A DNA stretch of 64,000 nt from Oceanobacillus oncorhynchi (lineage in GTDB: Bacteria > Bacillota > Bacilli > Bacillales > Amphibacillaceae), in NCBI RefSeq assembly GCF_000821065.1, contig NZ_CDGG01000001.1:3100001-3164000 (forward strand), in the 5' to 3' direction. How positions within the stretch are numbered: position 1 is the first letter of the stretch; each line of letters opens with the position of its first letter. Shown here in pieces: positions 26,763-36,039 of the stretch. The notes below the pieces were generated by a model. That model was given only the letters and a program-made list of their open reading frames with translations. It was not told the origin of the DNA and ran no database searches. A program made the translations under genes and the position numbers.

Positions 26763-27692
26763 ATGGAGCGACAAATTTCTGGAAAATATTATTTGATCAG
26801 TACGCTGCACAGTTTTTCCCAAGTAATCCTGCTGGCGAATTGGAAAACAGGACTTTTCATTTTTTTGGGCATTCTTGTTGTTTCCTGGCAATTTGCCGTA
26901 GTATCCTTATTAAGTGTGATAATAGCGAATGTTATAGGCTATGTGCTCACGAAGAATAGAAGTTTTATAGAGGATGGATTAATGGGCTATAACGCGGTGT
27001 TAAGCTGTTTAGCTATTCTCATTTTTTTGGATGGGCCGTATCTGTGGCTGCTTGCTTTTGCAGGAACTGGATTATCCGCATTAGCAACCGTAGCTTTAAA
27101 TAATTATTTTGTGCGTATTCCGGTTCTCACTTTTCCATTCATTATTACATCATGGCTGATATTTTTATTTCCTTATAAATTAGATTTATTCATAATGAGT
27201 GATCAGCTTATACCGCAGAATCTAATGCATTGGGAGTATATTGAAGGAAGCGGAATGGACTGGATTACCGCATTTTTTAAAAGCATCAGTGAAATCTTTC
27301 TATTGGATTCTGTGTGGGCGGGAGCGCTGATCCTGGCAGGAATTCTGATTGCCGGGATCAGAGTGAGCGCGAGCACCATTATATCCGCTGTCGCTGCCTT
27401 AGCTTTTGCTTACATATTAGGGGCAGAAAATGATCAGATGCAGCTTGGGCTGTATGGATACAATGCGATTTTGACGGCCATAGCAGTGGGCCATACATTC
27501 AATGCCAAGGGGGCGAAAGGTATGTTTGTGTACGGTCTGATAGGAGCACTATTGACGGTTCCGATTTCTGCGAGCTTATCTATTCTGCTTATCCCATACG
27601 GCCTGCCTGTATTAACCATTCCATTTGTAATCATTACATGGCTGCTGTTGAGCGCATCAAATTCTATCTTAAAACCGGGAAATAGAGTATAA
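26763..27692 (+). CDS. Urea transporter (UT family)
   Basis: Integral membrane channel-type urea transporter. The roughly 309-residue protein has two homologous halves: GLMGYNAVLSCLAI and LYGYNAILTAIAVG are the repeated UT signature, each followed by hydrophobic helices. It brings urea to the downstream-independent cytosolic urease. ATG 26763 is preferred because GGAAAGGTAG lies just upstream; a GTG at 26679 would add 28 residues with no family resemblance and a poor site. It follows ureD by about 100 bases and is probably in the same transcript. Confidence 0.88.
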   Translation: MERQISGKYYLISTLHSFSQVILLANWKTGLFIFLGILVVSWQFAVVSLLSVIIANVIGYVLTKNRSFIEDGLMGYNAVLSCLAILIFLDGPYLWLLAFAGTGLSALATVALNNYFVRIPVLTFPFIITSWLIFLFPYKLDLFIMSDQLIPQNLMHWEYIEGSGMDWITAFFKSISEIFLLDSVWAGALILAGILIAGIRVSASTIISAVAALAFAYILGAENDQMQLGLYGYNAILTAIAVGHTFNAKGAKGMFVYGLIGALLTVPISASLSILLIPYGLPVLTIPFVIITWLLLSASNSILKPGNRV

Positions 27693-27722
27693 TAGAAAAT
27701 GAATTTTTATGATGAAGCGTTG

Positions 27723-27767
27723 TTGCAGGGTAACATCAATAGAGAAACGAGTTGATGTTGCCTGCAG
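27723..27767 (+). other. Imperfect hairpin after the urea transporter gene
   Basis: TTGCAGGGTAACATCAA and TTGATGTTGCCTGCAG pair around a 12-base loop, 30 bases after the transporter stop. No T run follows, so it is not a standard terminator; mRNA processing, attenuation or 3'-end protection are possible. Confidence 0.55.
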
Positions 27768-27824
27768 CTATGAAGAGAGAACAACATGAAGGAATCAATC
27801 AGAGCAAGGAGACGCTGATAGGAA

Positions 27825-28346
27825 ATGTCTATACAAACACCTGTAAAATATCGTGTGAAACAGGTTGAACAAAAGGACGCTGCGCAGGTAGTGGATTTTA
27901 TGACAACGATTCGAAAAGAAGTATTTCCGATGTTGGATCATCAGCAATTACCGCCGGATATGCTTCATTTTTATGCACATTATATAGATAGAAGGGATGC
28001 GGCGTTATTTGCAGCTTTAAGTGAAGCGGGCAATGTGCTTGGTACAATTGGTTATTTGCCCTATGACAATCGATTTGACGAGCTGCAGCAATTTTACGCG
28101 CAAACGAAGACCACGGAATTGGTAAGATGCTATATAGATCCGGCATATAGACGTTTAGGAATTGGCACTGCCCTCTATCAAACGGCTTTAAAGTCGATTC
28201 AAACAGTAGGATACGAGAAGGTTTATCTGCATTCTCATCCATTTCTGCCTGGCGGTATTCCCTTCTGGAAAGCGCTGGGCTTTGAAGAAAGACTGGCTGA
28301 GTCAGATCCAGTCTGGAAAACACTGCATATGGATAAGGTCTTATAG
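27825..28346 (+). CDS. GNAT family N-acetyltransferase
   Basis: The 173-residue protein has the acetyl-CoA pyrophosphate loop RRLGIGTALY (about 105-114) preceded by VRCYIDPAY, and the C-terminal FWKALGFEE motif. The substrate is unknown. It sits between the urea transporter and nikA on the same strand; whether it serves urea/nickel physiology or is a passenger is unclear. A weak AGGAAAT site precedes the ATG. Confidence 0.85.
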   Translation: MSIQTPVKYRVKQVEQKDAAQVVDFMTTIRKEVFPMLDHQQLPPDMLHFYAHYIDRRDAALFAALSEAGNVLGTIGYLPYDNRFDELQQFYAQTKTTELVRCYIDPAYRRLGIGTALYQTALKSIQTVGYEKVYLHSHPFLPGGIPFWKALGFEERLAESDPVWKTLHMDKVL

Positions 28347-28406
28347 TATTCCTTTTGCGTGAGCTGCTTCATCAGGCATGACACCAAGAATAATAGGAGT
28401 AATAAA

Positions 28407-29993
28407 ATGAGAAAAATAAATATAGGGCTGCTTTCCGTATTGTTTTTGTTTTTATTGGCAAGCTGCAGCAATTCGGAAAATGATAAAGCAGCTAAAGATG
28501 AAATCGTATATGCCAGCTCGAAGGATATCCGCGATATTAATCCGCATTTATACAGCGGGGAAATGGCAGCCCAGAATATGGTGTTTGAATCACTGGTCAA
28601 GAATACGGAAGACGGTGTAGAGCCTTGGCTGGCGGAGAGCTGGGATATCTCAGAGGATGGGCTGGAATATACCTTTCATTTAAGAGAGGATGTTACCTTT
28701 TCTGACGGAGAAAAGTTCAACGCAGAGGCGGTAAAACAGAATATGGATGCCATCATGGATAATGAAGAACGTCATGCTTGGCTGGATTTAGTCAATTTGA
28801 TTGACGAAAATGTGGTAGTGGATGAATATACGTATAAGCTTGTGTTAAAGCATCCGTATTATCCGACGTTAACGGAATTGGGACTTACCCGCCCGTTTCG
28901 TTTTTTATCTCCCAATGACTTTGTGGATGGAACGACAAAGGATGGCATCAGCGGTTATTCGGGAACAGGGCCGTGGGTTTTATCAGAACATAAAGAGAAT
29001 CAGGAGGCTGTGTTCACTGCCAACGAAGAATATTGGGGAGAACAGCCTAAAGTGAATGCAGTAAGATGGAAGGTGATGCCGGATCATCAGACCATTCTGC
29101 TTGCCCTTGAAAAAGGAGAGGTCGATCTGATTTTTGGATCCGATGGAGATATGATTGACCTGGACTCTTTCTCCGCGCTGGAAGAGCAGGGAGAGTACGT
29201 AACCGAAATGAGTGAGCCGGTCGCTTCCAGAGCGATTTTATTGAACTCCAATCGTCCCATCACTGGCGAAATCGAGGTAAGAGAAGCGCTGCAATATGCG
29301 GTTGATAAACAATCGATTGCGGATGGTATCTTAAATGGATCAGAATCTGTTGCGCCGACCTTGCTTGCATCGACAGTTCCTTACAGCGACCTTGGACTGG
29401 AGGAAAGGAAATATGATCCGGATAAAGCTAATAATCTGCTCGATGATGCCGGCTGGGAGTTGAATAGTGATGATGGATATCGTTATAAAGATGGCGAGAA
29501 ATTAGAGCTTAACCTGTATTATAATTCGGATAATGCACAGGAAAAGACGATCAGTGAATATATTCAGTCTGATTTGCGGGAGATAGGTGTGGAGCTGCAT
29601 ATCACTGGAGAGCAGAAGCAGGCGTTTTTAGACAGACAAAAATCAGGAGAATTTGATTTGCAATATTCCTTGTCATGGGGAACGCCTTATGACCCGCAAT
29701 CTTACCTGTCCTCCTGGAGAATCCCGGCGCATGGCGATTATCAGGCGCAGACAGGGCTGGACAAGAAAGCGTGGCTGGACGAAACAATTACCGATTTGAT
29801 GATTGAGCATGATGAGGAGAATAGAGAAGCGATGTATGCGGAAGTGTTATCGTATATCCATGATGAAGCAGTATACATCCCGCTCACATACTCACGTACA
29901 AAAGCAGTCCATCGACCAGAACTGCAGGGTGTCACGTTTAATGTCTCTCAATATGAAGTTCCATTTGAAAACATGTATTTTGATACAGAGTAA
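28407..29993 (+). CDS. nikA: Nickel ABC transporter substrate-binding lipoprotein
   Basis: Extracytoplasmic solute-binding protein of the SBP_bac_5 (NikA/OppA) class. From ATG 28407 (AGGAG upstream) it has 528 residues with a lipoprotein signal ending LLASC (C20). The ending block FDLQYSLSWGTPYDPQSYLSSWR is characteristic of NikA rather than peptide binders, and the gene leads nikBCDE beside urease. It would capture a nickel chelate at the cell surface. A longer in-frame start at 28359 would bury the signal peptide. A terminator-like hairpin directly follows. Confidence 0.88.
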   Translation: MRKINIGLLSVLFLFLLASCSNSENDKAAKDEIVYASSKDIRDINPHLYSGEMAAQNMVFESLVKNTEDGVEPWLAESWDISEDGLEYTFHLREDVTFSDGEKFNAEAVKQNMDAIMDNEERHAWLDLVNLIDENVVVDEYTYKLVLKHPYYPTLTELGLTRPFRFLSPNDFVDGTTKDGISGYSGTGPWVLSEHKENQEAVFTANEEYWGEQPKVNAVRWKVMPDHQTILLALEKGEVDLIFGSDGDMIDLDSFSALEEQGEYVTEMSEPVASRAILLNSNRPITGEIEVREALQYAVDKQSIADGILNGSESVAPTLLASTVPYSDLGLEERKYDPDKANNLLDDAGWELNSDDGYRYKDGEKLELNLYYNSDNAQEKTISEYIQSDLREIGVELHITGEQKQAFLDRQKSGEFDLQYSLSWGTPYDPQSYLSSWRIPAHGDYQAQTGLDKKAWLDETITDLMIEHDEENREAMYAEVLSYIHDEAVYIPLTYSRTKAVHRPELQGVTFNVSQYEVPFENMYFDTE

Positions 29994-29995
29994 AT

Positions 29996-30025
29996 TAAAA
30001 AAGCGGATGAAGGTCCGCTTTTTTG
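29996..30025 (+). terminator. Intercistronic hairpin between nikA and nikB
   Basis: AAAAAAGCGGA and TCCGCTTTTTT with a short loop form a compact intrinsic-terminator-like hairpin three bases after the nikA stop. Partial read-through would give more binding protein than permease. Confidence 0.8.
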
Positions 30026-30056
30026 GTTCTTTAATGTAAGAATGTAGGTGGAGTAA

Positions 30057-30986
30057 ATGAAGCGTTATATTACGAAAAGAATCATAAGCATCATTCCCTT
30101 ATTAATAGGAATATCCTTTTTGGCGTTTATTCTCATTAATCTGAGCGAAAGTGATCCGGCGGAAGTCGCGCTGCGGGTAAATGAAATCACACCGACAGAA
30201 ACAGCTGTTGCAGAGATGCGCGAGGAGCTGGGCCTCGATAAACCATTTTTTGAAAGATATATTACATGGGTGACCAGCAGTATCAAAGGTGACTTCGGAA
30301 ACAGCTTTGTTAATAATAAACCGGTGATCGAAGAAATCGGGCAGGCATTGCCAGCTACGCTGATGCTTGCGTTGGTTGCCTTCGTAATGATTGTTTTTAT
30401 CAGCGTCTCTGCCTCCATTCTATGTACGATTTATGAAGGAAGCATCATTGATCGGACCATTAGAGGCTTTGTCTTTATTGCAGAGGCCATGCCCGGTTAT
30501 TGGATCGGGCTTTTGCTGATATGGTTTTTCTCGATTAAATTAAATCTGCTGCCGACAAGCGGGATGAGCTCTTGGACATCTGTTATTCTGCCGGCAGTAA
30601 CGTTAGCTTTTGCTTATATTTCCACCTATGTGAGATTGATTCGAAATAATATGGTGCAAAACAAAAACGAGAATTTTGTACTTTATGCAAAAGCCCGCGG
30701 GATGAAAGAGGGTATTATTTTAAAGCGTATTTTCAAAAACTCTCTTCAGTCTGCTATTACAGCACTGGGCATGTCGATTCCCAAATTAATTGCAGGCACT
30801 GTCATTGTCGAGAATATCTTTGCCTGGCCGGGGATAGGCAGGCTGAGTGTGACAGCGATATTCAATTATGATTATCCCGTTATCCAAGCGTATGTCTTTC
30901 TGATGGCGGTTTTATTTGTCATCTGTAACTTACTGGTAGATATTGTTACTGCCATATTCGATCCAAGAATGAGAAAAGAGGTATAA
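30057..30986 (+). CDS. nikB: Nickel ABC transporter permease NikB
   Basis: The 309-residue inner-membrane permease has six predicted helices, the N-terminal cytosolic KRYITKRIISIIPLLIGISF helix typical of NikB/DppB and the EAA-loop region (LYAKARGMKEGIILKRIFKN, about 217-236) that contacts the ATPases. GGTGGAG precedes the ATG. The nikC start lies two bases after its stop. Confidence 0.9.
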   Translation: MKRYITKRIISIIPLLIGISFLAFILINLSESDPAEVALRVNEITPTETAVAEMREELGLDKPFFERYITWVTSSIKGDFGNSFVNNKPVIEEIGQALPATLMLALVAFVMIVFISVSASILCTIYEGSIIDRTIRGFVFIAEAMPGYWIGLLLIWFFSIKLNLLPTSGMSSWTSVILPAVTLAFAYISTYVRLIRNNMVQNKNENFVLYAKARGMKEGIILKRIFKNSLQSAITALGMSIPKLIAGTVIVENIFAWPGIGRLSVTAIFNYDYPVIQAYVFLMAVLFVICNLLVDIVTAIFDPRMRKEV

Positions 30987-30988
30987 TC

Positions 30989-31834
30989 ATGGGGGGTTTA
31001 AATAAATTGATGAGAGATCGTTCCGCCATGATTTGTATCATTTTCTTAACCCTTGTGGTACTGGCAGGAATTTTCGCGCCATGGCTAGCGCCGCATAGTC
31101 CAATTGATGTCAATGTAAAAGAAAAACTGGCGGGAATAAGTACAACCTATCCGCTTGGTACGGATCAGCTGGGGAGATGTATTTTTTCAAGGCTGTTATA
31201 CGGGATTCGCACGACGGTTTTCATTGCCTTTATAACCATGATTGTCACGATTGTGATTGGAACATTGATTGGAGGAATCGCCGGACTGTTTCGCGGGAAA
31301 ATCGACGAGATCATTATGAGGATTTGCGATGTCTTTATGTCCTTTCCAAGTGAAGTGATGATTCTGGCCATTATCGGAATGATGGGACCAGGGCTTACCA
31401 ATATCGTGATCGCCAGTATTATTGCAAAATGGGCATGGTACACACGTATGGTCCGTTCGATTATCATTAAATATGCCGATAAAAACTATATTCAGTTTGC
31501 CCGAGTCTCCGGCTTCAGCAGATGGCATATTTTCAAAAAGCATATCATGCCAAATACGGTAGGCGAGATTTCGGTCCTGGCCACACTTGATGCAGGTTCG
31601 GTGATTTTAATGATTTCCGCTTTATCCTTCCTCGGGCTGGGAGTGCAGGCACCGACGCCTGAATGGGGAATGATGTTAAACGAAGCGAAGAACGTGATGA
31701 CCATCTATCCGGAATTAATGCTTGCTCCGGGAATAGCAATTCTTGTTGTGGTAGCGGCATTTAATTTTCTTGGGGACAGTCTGCAGGATGCCTTTAATGT
31801 TAAGCGTGGAAAGCGCGGTAAAAGAATGAGGTGA
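30989..31834 (+). CDS. nikC: Nickel ABC transporter permease NikC
   Basis: The 281-residue second permease has the DppC/NikC-type PLGTDQLGRCIFSRLLYGIR motif after the first helix, and the EAA-like loop FARVSGFSRWHIFKKHIMPN (about 171-190). It forms the heterodimeric channel with NikB. The ATG lies directly after the nikB stop, so the pair is coupled. Its stop is five bases before nikD. Confidence 0.9.
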   Translation: MGGLNKLMRDRSAMICIIFLTLVVLAGIFAPWLAPHSPIDVNVKEKLAGISTTYPLGTDQLGRCIFSRLLYGIRTTVFIAFITMIVTIVIGTLIGGIAGLFRGKIDEIIMRICDVFMSFPSEVMILAIIGMMGPGLTNIVIASIIAKWAWYTRMVRSIIIKYADKNYIQFARVSGFSRWHIFKKHIMPNTVGEISVLATLDAGSVILMISALSFLGLGVQAPTPEWGMMLNEAKNVMTIYPELMLAPGIAILVVVAAFNFLGDSLQDAFNVKRGKRGKRMR

Positions 31835-31838
31835 TTGC

Positions 31839-32657
31839 TTGGTTATGCTGGAAGTGAAAAATTTATCGATACAAGATACACAATCAAACGAGGTTATCGT
31901 TGAAGATATATCTTTTAAATTGGAACGCGGCCGCAGTTTGGGCATTGTCGGGGAAAGCGGCAGCGGCAAGTCAATGACGGTGAAGGGGATGCTGGGGCTT
32001 ATAGCGCCCTGGATAACCGTTTCCGGTGCAGCCTATTTTGAAGATGCGGATATGCTGAGGATGAAGACAAAATCAATTCGAGATATAAGAGCCCGGCATA
32101 TCAGCATGATTCTGCAAGATGCCATGTCCGCCTTTGATTCGTTAGATACCATTGGAAAGCAGATGCAGGAAACGCTATGTGAGAATTTGATAATTTCCAG
32201 GACAGAGGCAAAACAAGTATCCTTGAGAGAATTAGAAAGAGTGGGGATAAAGGAAGCTGCACAGGTGCTGAAGAAATATCCGCATCAATTGTCCGGCGGG
32301 ATGCTCCAGCGATGTATGATTGCCATTGCAGCAGCCGTACAGCCTGATATTATTATTGCGGATGAACCAACCACTGCGCTGGACGCTATTACCCAAAAAG
32401 AAGTCATTGCAACATTTCAGCATCTCCAGGCTCAATCGGGGACTACCTTTATTTTTATTTCTCACGATCTCGGCGTTATCCAACAGCTGACGGAAGATGT
32501 GCTTGTGATGAAAGACGCGAAACAAGTGGAATATGGCAGGACAGAAAATGTATTTCAGCATCCACAAAATGAATATACAAAATACTTGGTGGATACAAGA
32601 ATCAAACTGACCCGTGCGTTTGAACAATCGATGAGAAAGGATTCCTATCATGCTTGA
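31839..32657 (+). CDS. nikD: Nickel ABC transporter ATP-binding protein NikD
   Basis: Cytosolic ABC ATPase of 272 residues: Walker A GESGSGKS (about 39-46), Q loop [10 protein letters not shown] signature LSGGMLQRC, Walker [13 protein letters not shown] and switch histidine in FISHDLG. The start may be TTG 31839 or ATG 31845; AGGTGA spacing favours the TTG. It overlaps nikE by eight bases. Confidence 0.9.
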   Translation: MVMLEVKNLSIQDTQSNEVIVEDISFKLERGRSLGIVGESGSGKSMTVKGMLGLIAPWITVSGAAYFEDADMLRMKTKSIRDIRARHISMILQDAMSAFDSLDTIGKQMQETLCENLIISRTEAKQVSLRELERVGIKEAAQVLKKYPHQLSGGMLQRCMIAIAAAVQPDIIIADEPTTALDAITQKEVIATFQHLQAQSGTTFIFISHDLGVIQQLTEDVLVMKDAKQVEYGRTENVFQHPQNEYTKYLVDTRIKLTRAFEQSMRKDSYHA

Positions 32658-33408
32658 AGTAAAGAAGGTCTATAAAACATATCCGAAAGCAGGAAAAGGC
32701 TTCAGAAAAGAAAGGTTATCCGTCTTAGCGGACGTATCCTTTCAGATTCATGCGGGAGACTGGGCTGCCTTAGTCGGGGAAAGCGGCAGTGGGAAAAGTA
32801 CATTAAGCAGATTGATATTAGGCTTGGAAAAAGCAGACAGCGGCAGTCTGTTGCTGGAGGGGGAAAATCCAGCAGCGTGGAGGAAGGAAAAGAGAGGGCA
32901 GATGAGTGTTGTTTTTCAGGACTATACGTCCTCAGCCAATCCTGCTTTCCAGATAAAAGATATTATCATGGAACCCTTGAAGGCTTTCAGCCGGAATCAT
33001 CCGATACAGGAAACAGCGGAAAGTTTAATGGAGAAAGTCGGTCTGTCTAAGGAGTTAGCAGAACGTTATCCGCATGAGTTAAGCGGCGGCCAGTTACAGC
33101 GGGTGTGTATCGCCAGGGCAATTAGTACGAAGCCAAAATTTTTGGTTCTGGATGAAGCAGTCAGCTCGCTGGATGTTTCTGTTCAAGCACAAATCCTAGA
33201 TTTACTCGATACGTTAAAAAAAGAAATGGATATGACGTGTCTATTTATCGCACATGACTTGCAAACCGTTGCTTATCTATGTAATCAAGTGATGTTTTTA
33301 AATGAAGGAAAAATCGTTGAGCAGATAGAGACAAAAAATCTGGCAAATGTGCAGAGTGCTTATGCGAAGAGGCTGTTGGAAGCAGTGGTTCGGTTTAGAG
33401 TGGAATAG
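32650..33408 (+). CDS. nikE: Nickel ABC transporter ATP-binding protein NikE
   Basis: Second ABC ATPase, 252 residues: Walker [10 protein letters not shown] (about 42-50), signature LSGGQLQRVCIARA, Walker B LVLDEAVSSLD and FIAHDL. The NikE-type SLL(E)G segment and partnership with NikD fit a heterodimeric ATPase. GAGAAAGGA precedes the ATG inside nikD. Last gene of nikABCDE, followed by a terminator. Confidence 0.9.
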   Translation: MLEVKKVYKTYPKAGKGFRKERLSVLADVSFQIHAGDWAALVGESGSGKSTLSRLILGLEKADSGSLLLEGENPAAWRKEKRGQMSVVFQDYTSSANPAFQIKDIIMEPLKAFSRNHPIQETAESLMEKVGLSKELAERYPHELSGGQLQRVCIARAISTKPKFLVLDEAVSSLDVSVQAQILDLLDTLKKEMDMTCLFIAHDLQTVAYLCNQVMFLNEGKIVEQIETKNLANVQSAYAKRLLEAVVRFRVE

Positions 33409-33420
33409 AATTCTACTATA

Positions 33421-33473
33421 TAAAACATGCCACTTGCCTGCTAACCCGGCAAATGGCATGTTTTATCTTTTAT
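33421..33473. terminator. Bidirectional terminator between nikE and the aminotransferase gene
   Basis: AAAACATGCCACTTGCC and GGCAAATGGCATGTTTT arms with A and T tails serve both convergent transcripts. Confidence 0.88.
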
Positions 33474-34738
33474 AATAATTTTTTCGTGCTTACAAGAATA
33501 ATGCATGTACATAACACGTCGATTGCTTTTTCCACTTCTTCTAACGATGGGAATGATGGCGCAATACGAATGTTTCTGTCACGAGGATCTTTCCCATATG
33601 GAAAGGCTGCTCCGGCTCCAGTTAAGGTGACTCCAGCCTCTTTGGCAAGATGGATTACTTCAGAAGCACAGCCGTCCATCGTGTCTAAGCTGATAAAATA
33701 GCCTCCATCCGGTTCTGCCCATGTTGCAATGCCATAGGAATCCAGTTTGGAATGAAGTATTTCTATTACGGCATCAAATTTAGGCTTCATAATTTCCGCA
33801 TGCTTTTTCATGTGTTCCAGGAGATTACTATAGTTTTCAAAAAAGCGGACATGGCGCAGCTGGTTTACTTTATCAGGACCAATTGTCTGCACACTTAACT
33901 GCTCTTTAATAAAGCTGATATTTTCCCTGCTTGCTGCTACGACTGCAACACCAGAGCCCGGGAAAGTCATTTTGGAAGTAGATGCAAACATAAATACTCT
34001 GTTTGGGTTTCCATGTTTCTTACATGCTTCCAATATATTTTTTAATTTTGGAGGATGATCCGTCAGATCATGAATGGCATACGCATTATCCCAGAAAATT
34101 TTAAAATCCTTTGCTTTTGTTTCCATTTTAGCTAAACGTTCCACGACCTCATCACTATATGTAATACCCTCGGGATTACTATATTTCGGAACACTCCACA
34201 TTCCTTTGATGGACGCATCGTTGCGTACAAGCTCTTCCACCTTATCCATATCCGGACCGTCATTCAGCATCTCTACCGAAATCATTTCGATATCGTATTG
34301 TTCACAAATCGTAAAATGCCTGTCATAGCCAGGGACAGGGCATATAAATTTAATTGCATCTTCTTTACCCCAAGGAGTTTCGCTATCAATAACGCCTTTA
34401 ATCAATGCTTTTGAAATCAAATCATGCATGATATTCAGGCTGGCATTACCTCCGATTAAAATCTCCTCTGTATCTACTTCTAATAGATCTTTAAATAATG
34501 CTTTTGCTTCTGGCAGACCATCTACCATCCCATAATTTAAAACAGAAAAGTTATCCCCAATATTTTTAGAAGTAACGCTGTCTAACAATTCCAATGACAA
34601 TTGCAGCTGCTCAGCGCTTGGCTTTCCTCTCGCCATATTTAAAGATAGATTTTCTTTCTTGATTGCATCCAATTCTTTCTTTGTTTTTTCATGAAGATGT
34701 TGCAGACTGGAATGATCCATCTGTTGTAGCGTACTCAT
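33470..34738 (-). CDS. PLP-dependent aminotransferase (MocR/AspC-like class I, type Ic)
   Basis: The 422-residue protein belongs to the Aminotran_MocR-type aspartate/alanine aminotransferase group: ARGKPSAEQLQLSLELLD near the start, NASLNIMHDL, WDNAYAIHDL, and the PLP lysine K256 in FASTSKMTFPGSG. It would transfer amino groups between an amino acid and 2-oxoglutarate; exact substrate is unknown. There is no fused HTH domain. A GGAGGGATAAA site precedes the ATG at 34738. Monocistronic, convergent with nikE. Confidence 0.88.
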   Translation of the reverse strand: MSTLQQMDHSSLQHLHEKTKKELDAIKKENLSLNMARGKPSAEQLQLSLELLDSVTSKNIGDNFSVLNYGMVDGLPEAKALFKDLLEVDTEEILIGGNASLNIMHDLISKALIKGVIDSETPWGKEDAIKFICPVPGYDRHFTICEQYDIEMISVEMLNDGPDMDKVEELVRNDASIKGMWSVPKYSNPEGITYSDEVVERLAKMETKAKDFKIFWDNAYAIHDLTDHPPKLKNILEACKKHGNPNRVFMFASTSKMTFPGSGVAVVAASRENISFIKEQLSVQTIGPDKVNQLRHVRFFENYSNLLEHMKKHAEIMKPKFDAVIEILHSKLDSYGIATWAEPDGGYFISLDTMDGCASEVIHLAKEAGVTLTGAGAAFPYGKDPRDRNIRIAPSFPSLEEVEKAIDVLCTCIILVSTKKLL

Positions 34739-34940
34739 TTTATCCCTCCGACATGTGTAACTTAATTTTATCTCTTGTTAATTATTTTATTTCATTCAAT
34801 AAGAATTGCAAGGGAAAACATGAGAAGTTTACAAATCTATTTAACAAGAAAGCATTTCCTCTATAAACTGTTGAATAATTGAAACATTTCCCGGCTGTAA
34901 TCCGTAAAGAAAGATAATAAGAAAGGAGAGGAATAGCATA

Positions 34941-35126
34941 ATGAGTGACTGGTGGGAAAAGAAGAAATCGAAAACAAGGAAAAGCAAAAAGGGGAAAGGA
35001 GATTATACAAAGACCGATTTGTTTTTTGATATTCTTTTTTGGATTCCGGAAGTTATCATTCTTCCGATTCGGATTCTCTTTTGGTCATTTAGAGGCGTGC
35101 TGAGATGGGTGACGGATGTAATGTGA
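34941..35126 (+). CDS. Small basic membrane-associated protein
   Basis: A 61-residue product with AAGGAGAGG before the ATG. The N-terminal third is very lysine-rich (KKKSKTRKSKKGKG), followed by an amphipathic/hydrophobic stretch (DILFWIPEVIILPIRILFWSF). I do not know the family; it looks like a small peripheral membrane protein found in Bacillaceae. Monocistronic. Confidence 0.65.
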   Translation: MSDWWEKKKSKTRKSKKGKGDYTKTDLFFDILFWIPEVIILPIRILFWSFRGVLRWVTDVM

Positions 35127-35313
35127 AGCAGGGAAGGGGAAAGTTAATTTGGAGATCATTTCTGCATTAATAAACTGTTTAAATTCAACTATAAGAGCAG
35201 GAGTTATAGTAAATATGTAGAATTCTATAATAGGAGCAGCTGCAAATCAGCTAACAGAGCAGCCTTAATTATGCTGCGCTATTTTGTATCGAAAATAAAA
35301 TAGGGGTATTTAT

Positions 35314-35979
35314 ATGGGAAATGTAATTGAAAGACCATTCAGGTTAAAGCTGGGTTTTCATCTGTTAATTGGGCTTACAGGTTTTATCAGTGTTATTTTA
35401 CACGTTGCCTACTCTCCGGACCCTTTGGTATCAATAACGAAATTTACGTTTCAAGCGAATTTAATGGTCGCGATAACCTTTCTGTGCAGCAGCCTCGCCA
35501 TTTTAAATCGTAAAAATCAGAGTCCATTCTTGGATTTTTTCAAAAATGCTTCCGTTATATATATGTTTGTCTGCATTTCTACCTATCATTTTCTTCTTGC
35601 CAACGGGGGTGAATATACTGGCATCCGCACCATCACGAATGTGACGCTGCATTATTTTATTCCGATAGCCGTCTTTATCAATTGGCTTCTTTTGGAGACG
35701 AAGAAAAGATACAGCTATCAATATATTTTTTATTGGATGATTTATCCGGTTATTTATTGTGTTATTTCAAGCTTGAGAGGATTAATGGACGGGTTTTACC
35801 CCTATTTCTTTTTAAACCCCAATGGTGAGATTCCGGCAGGCGTGGGAAGTTATTCAAATGTTGCAGGCTTTATTGCCGCTTTTTTATTTGTTTATATTAT
35901 TCTTGGGTTTCTGCTGATTGTATCTAATCGAATATTTTTGTATATCGGTCATAAGAATAGAGCTATTTCGTCGCGATAG
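35314..35979 (+). CDS. Pr6Pr family six-helix membrane protein
   Basis: The 221-residue protein has six predicted transmembrane helices and the family wording FKFTFQAN-like (FTFQANLMVAI), TLHYFIPIAVFINWLLL and YPVIYCVISSLRG of Pr6Pr (FAR-17a/AIG1-related) proteins. The function is unknown; distant animal homologues are fatty-acid ester hydrolases with an HH/T pair, and H107-like histidine in LHYF is present. The start ATG 35314 has a weak GGGG site. Confidence 0.82.
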   Translation: MGNVIERPFRLKLGFHLLIGLTGFISVILHVAYSPDPLVSITKFTFQANLMVAITFLCSSLAILNRKNQSPFLDFFKNASVIYMFVCISTYHFLLANGGEYTGIRTITNVTLHYFIPIAVFINWLLLETKKRYSYQYIFYWMIYPVIYCVISSLRGLMDGFYPYFFLNPNGEIPAGVGSYSNVAGFIAAFLFVYIILGFLLIVSNRIFLYIGHKNRAISSR

Positions 35980-36039
35980 ATTTGCATGAAAGAGTTTGAG
36001 GAAATGGATATATAATAAAAGGAAATAAAGGAGATTTTA

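Noticed and set aside
30065-30418. Minus-strand frames inside nikB, nikC and other long genes
   Set aside because: Antisense shadows of well-supported genes without their own ribosome sites or family features.
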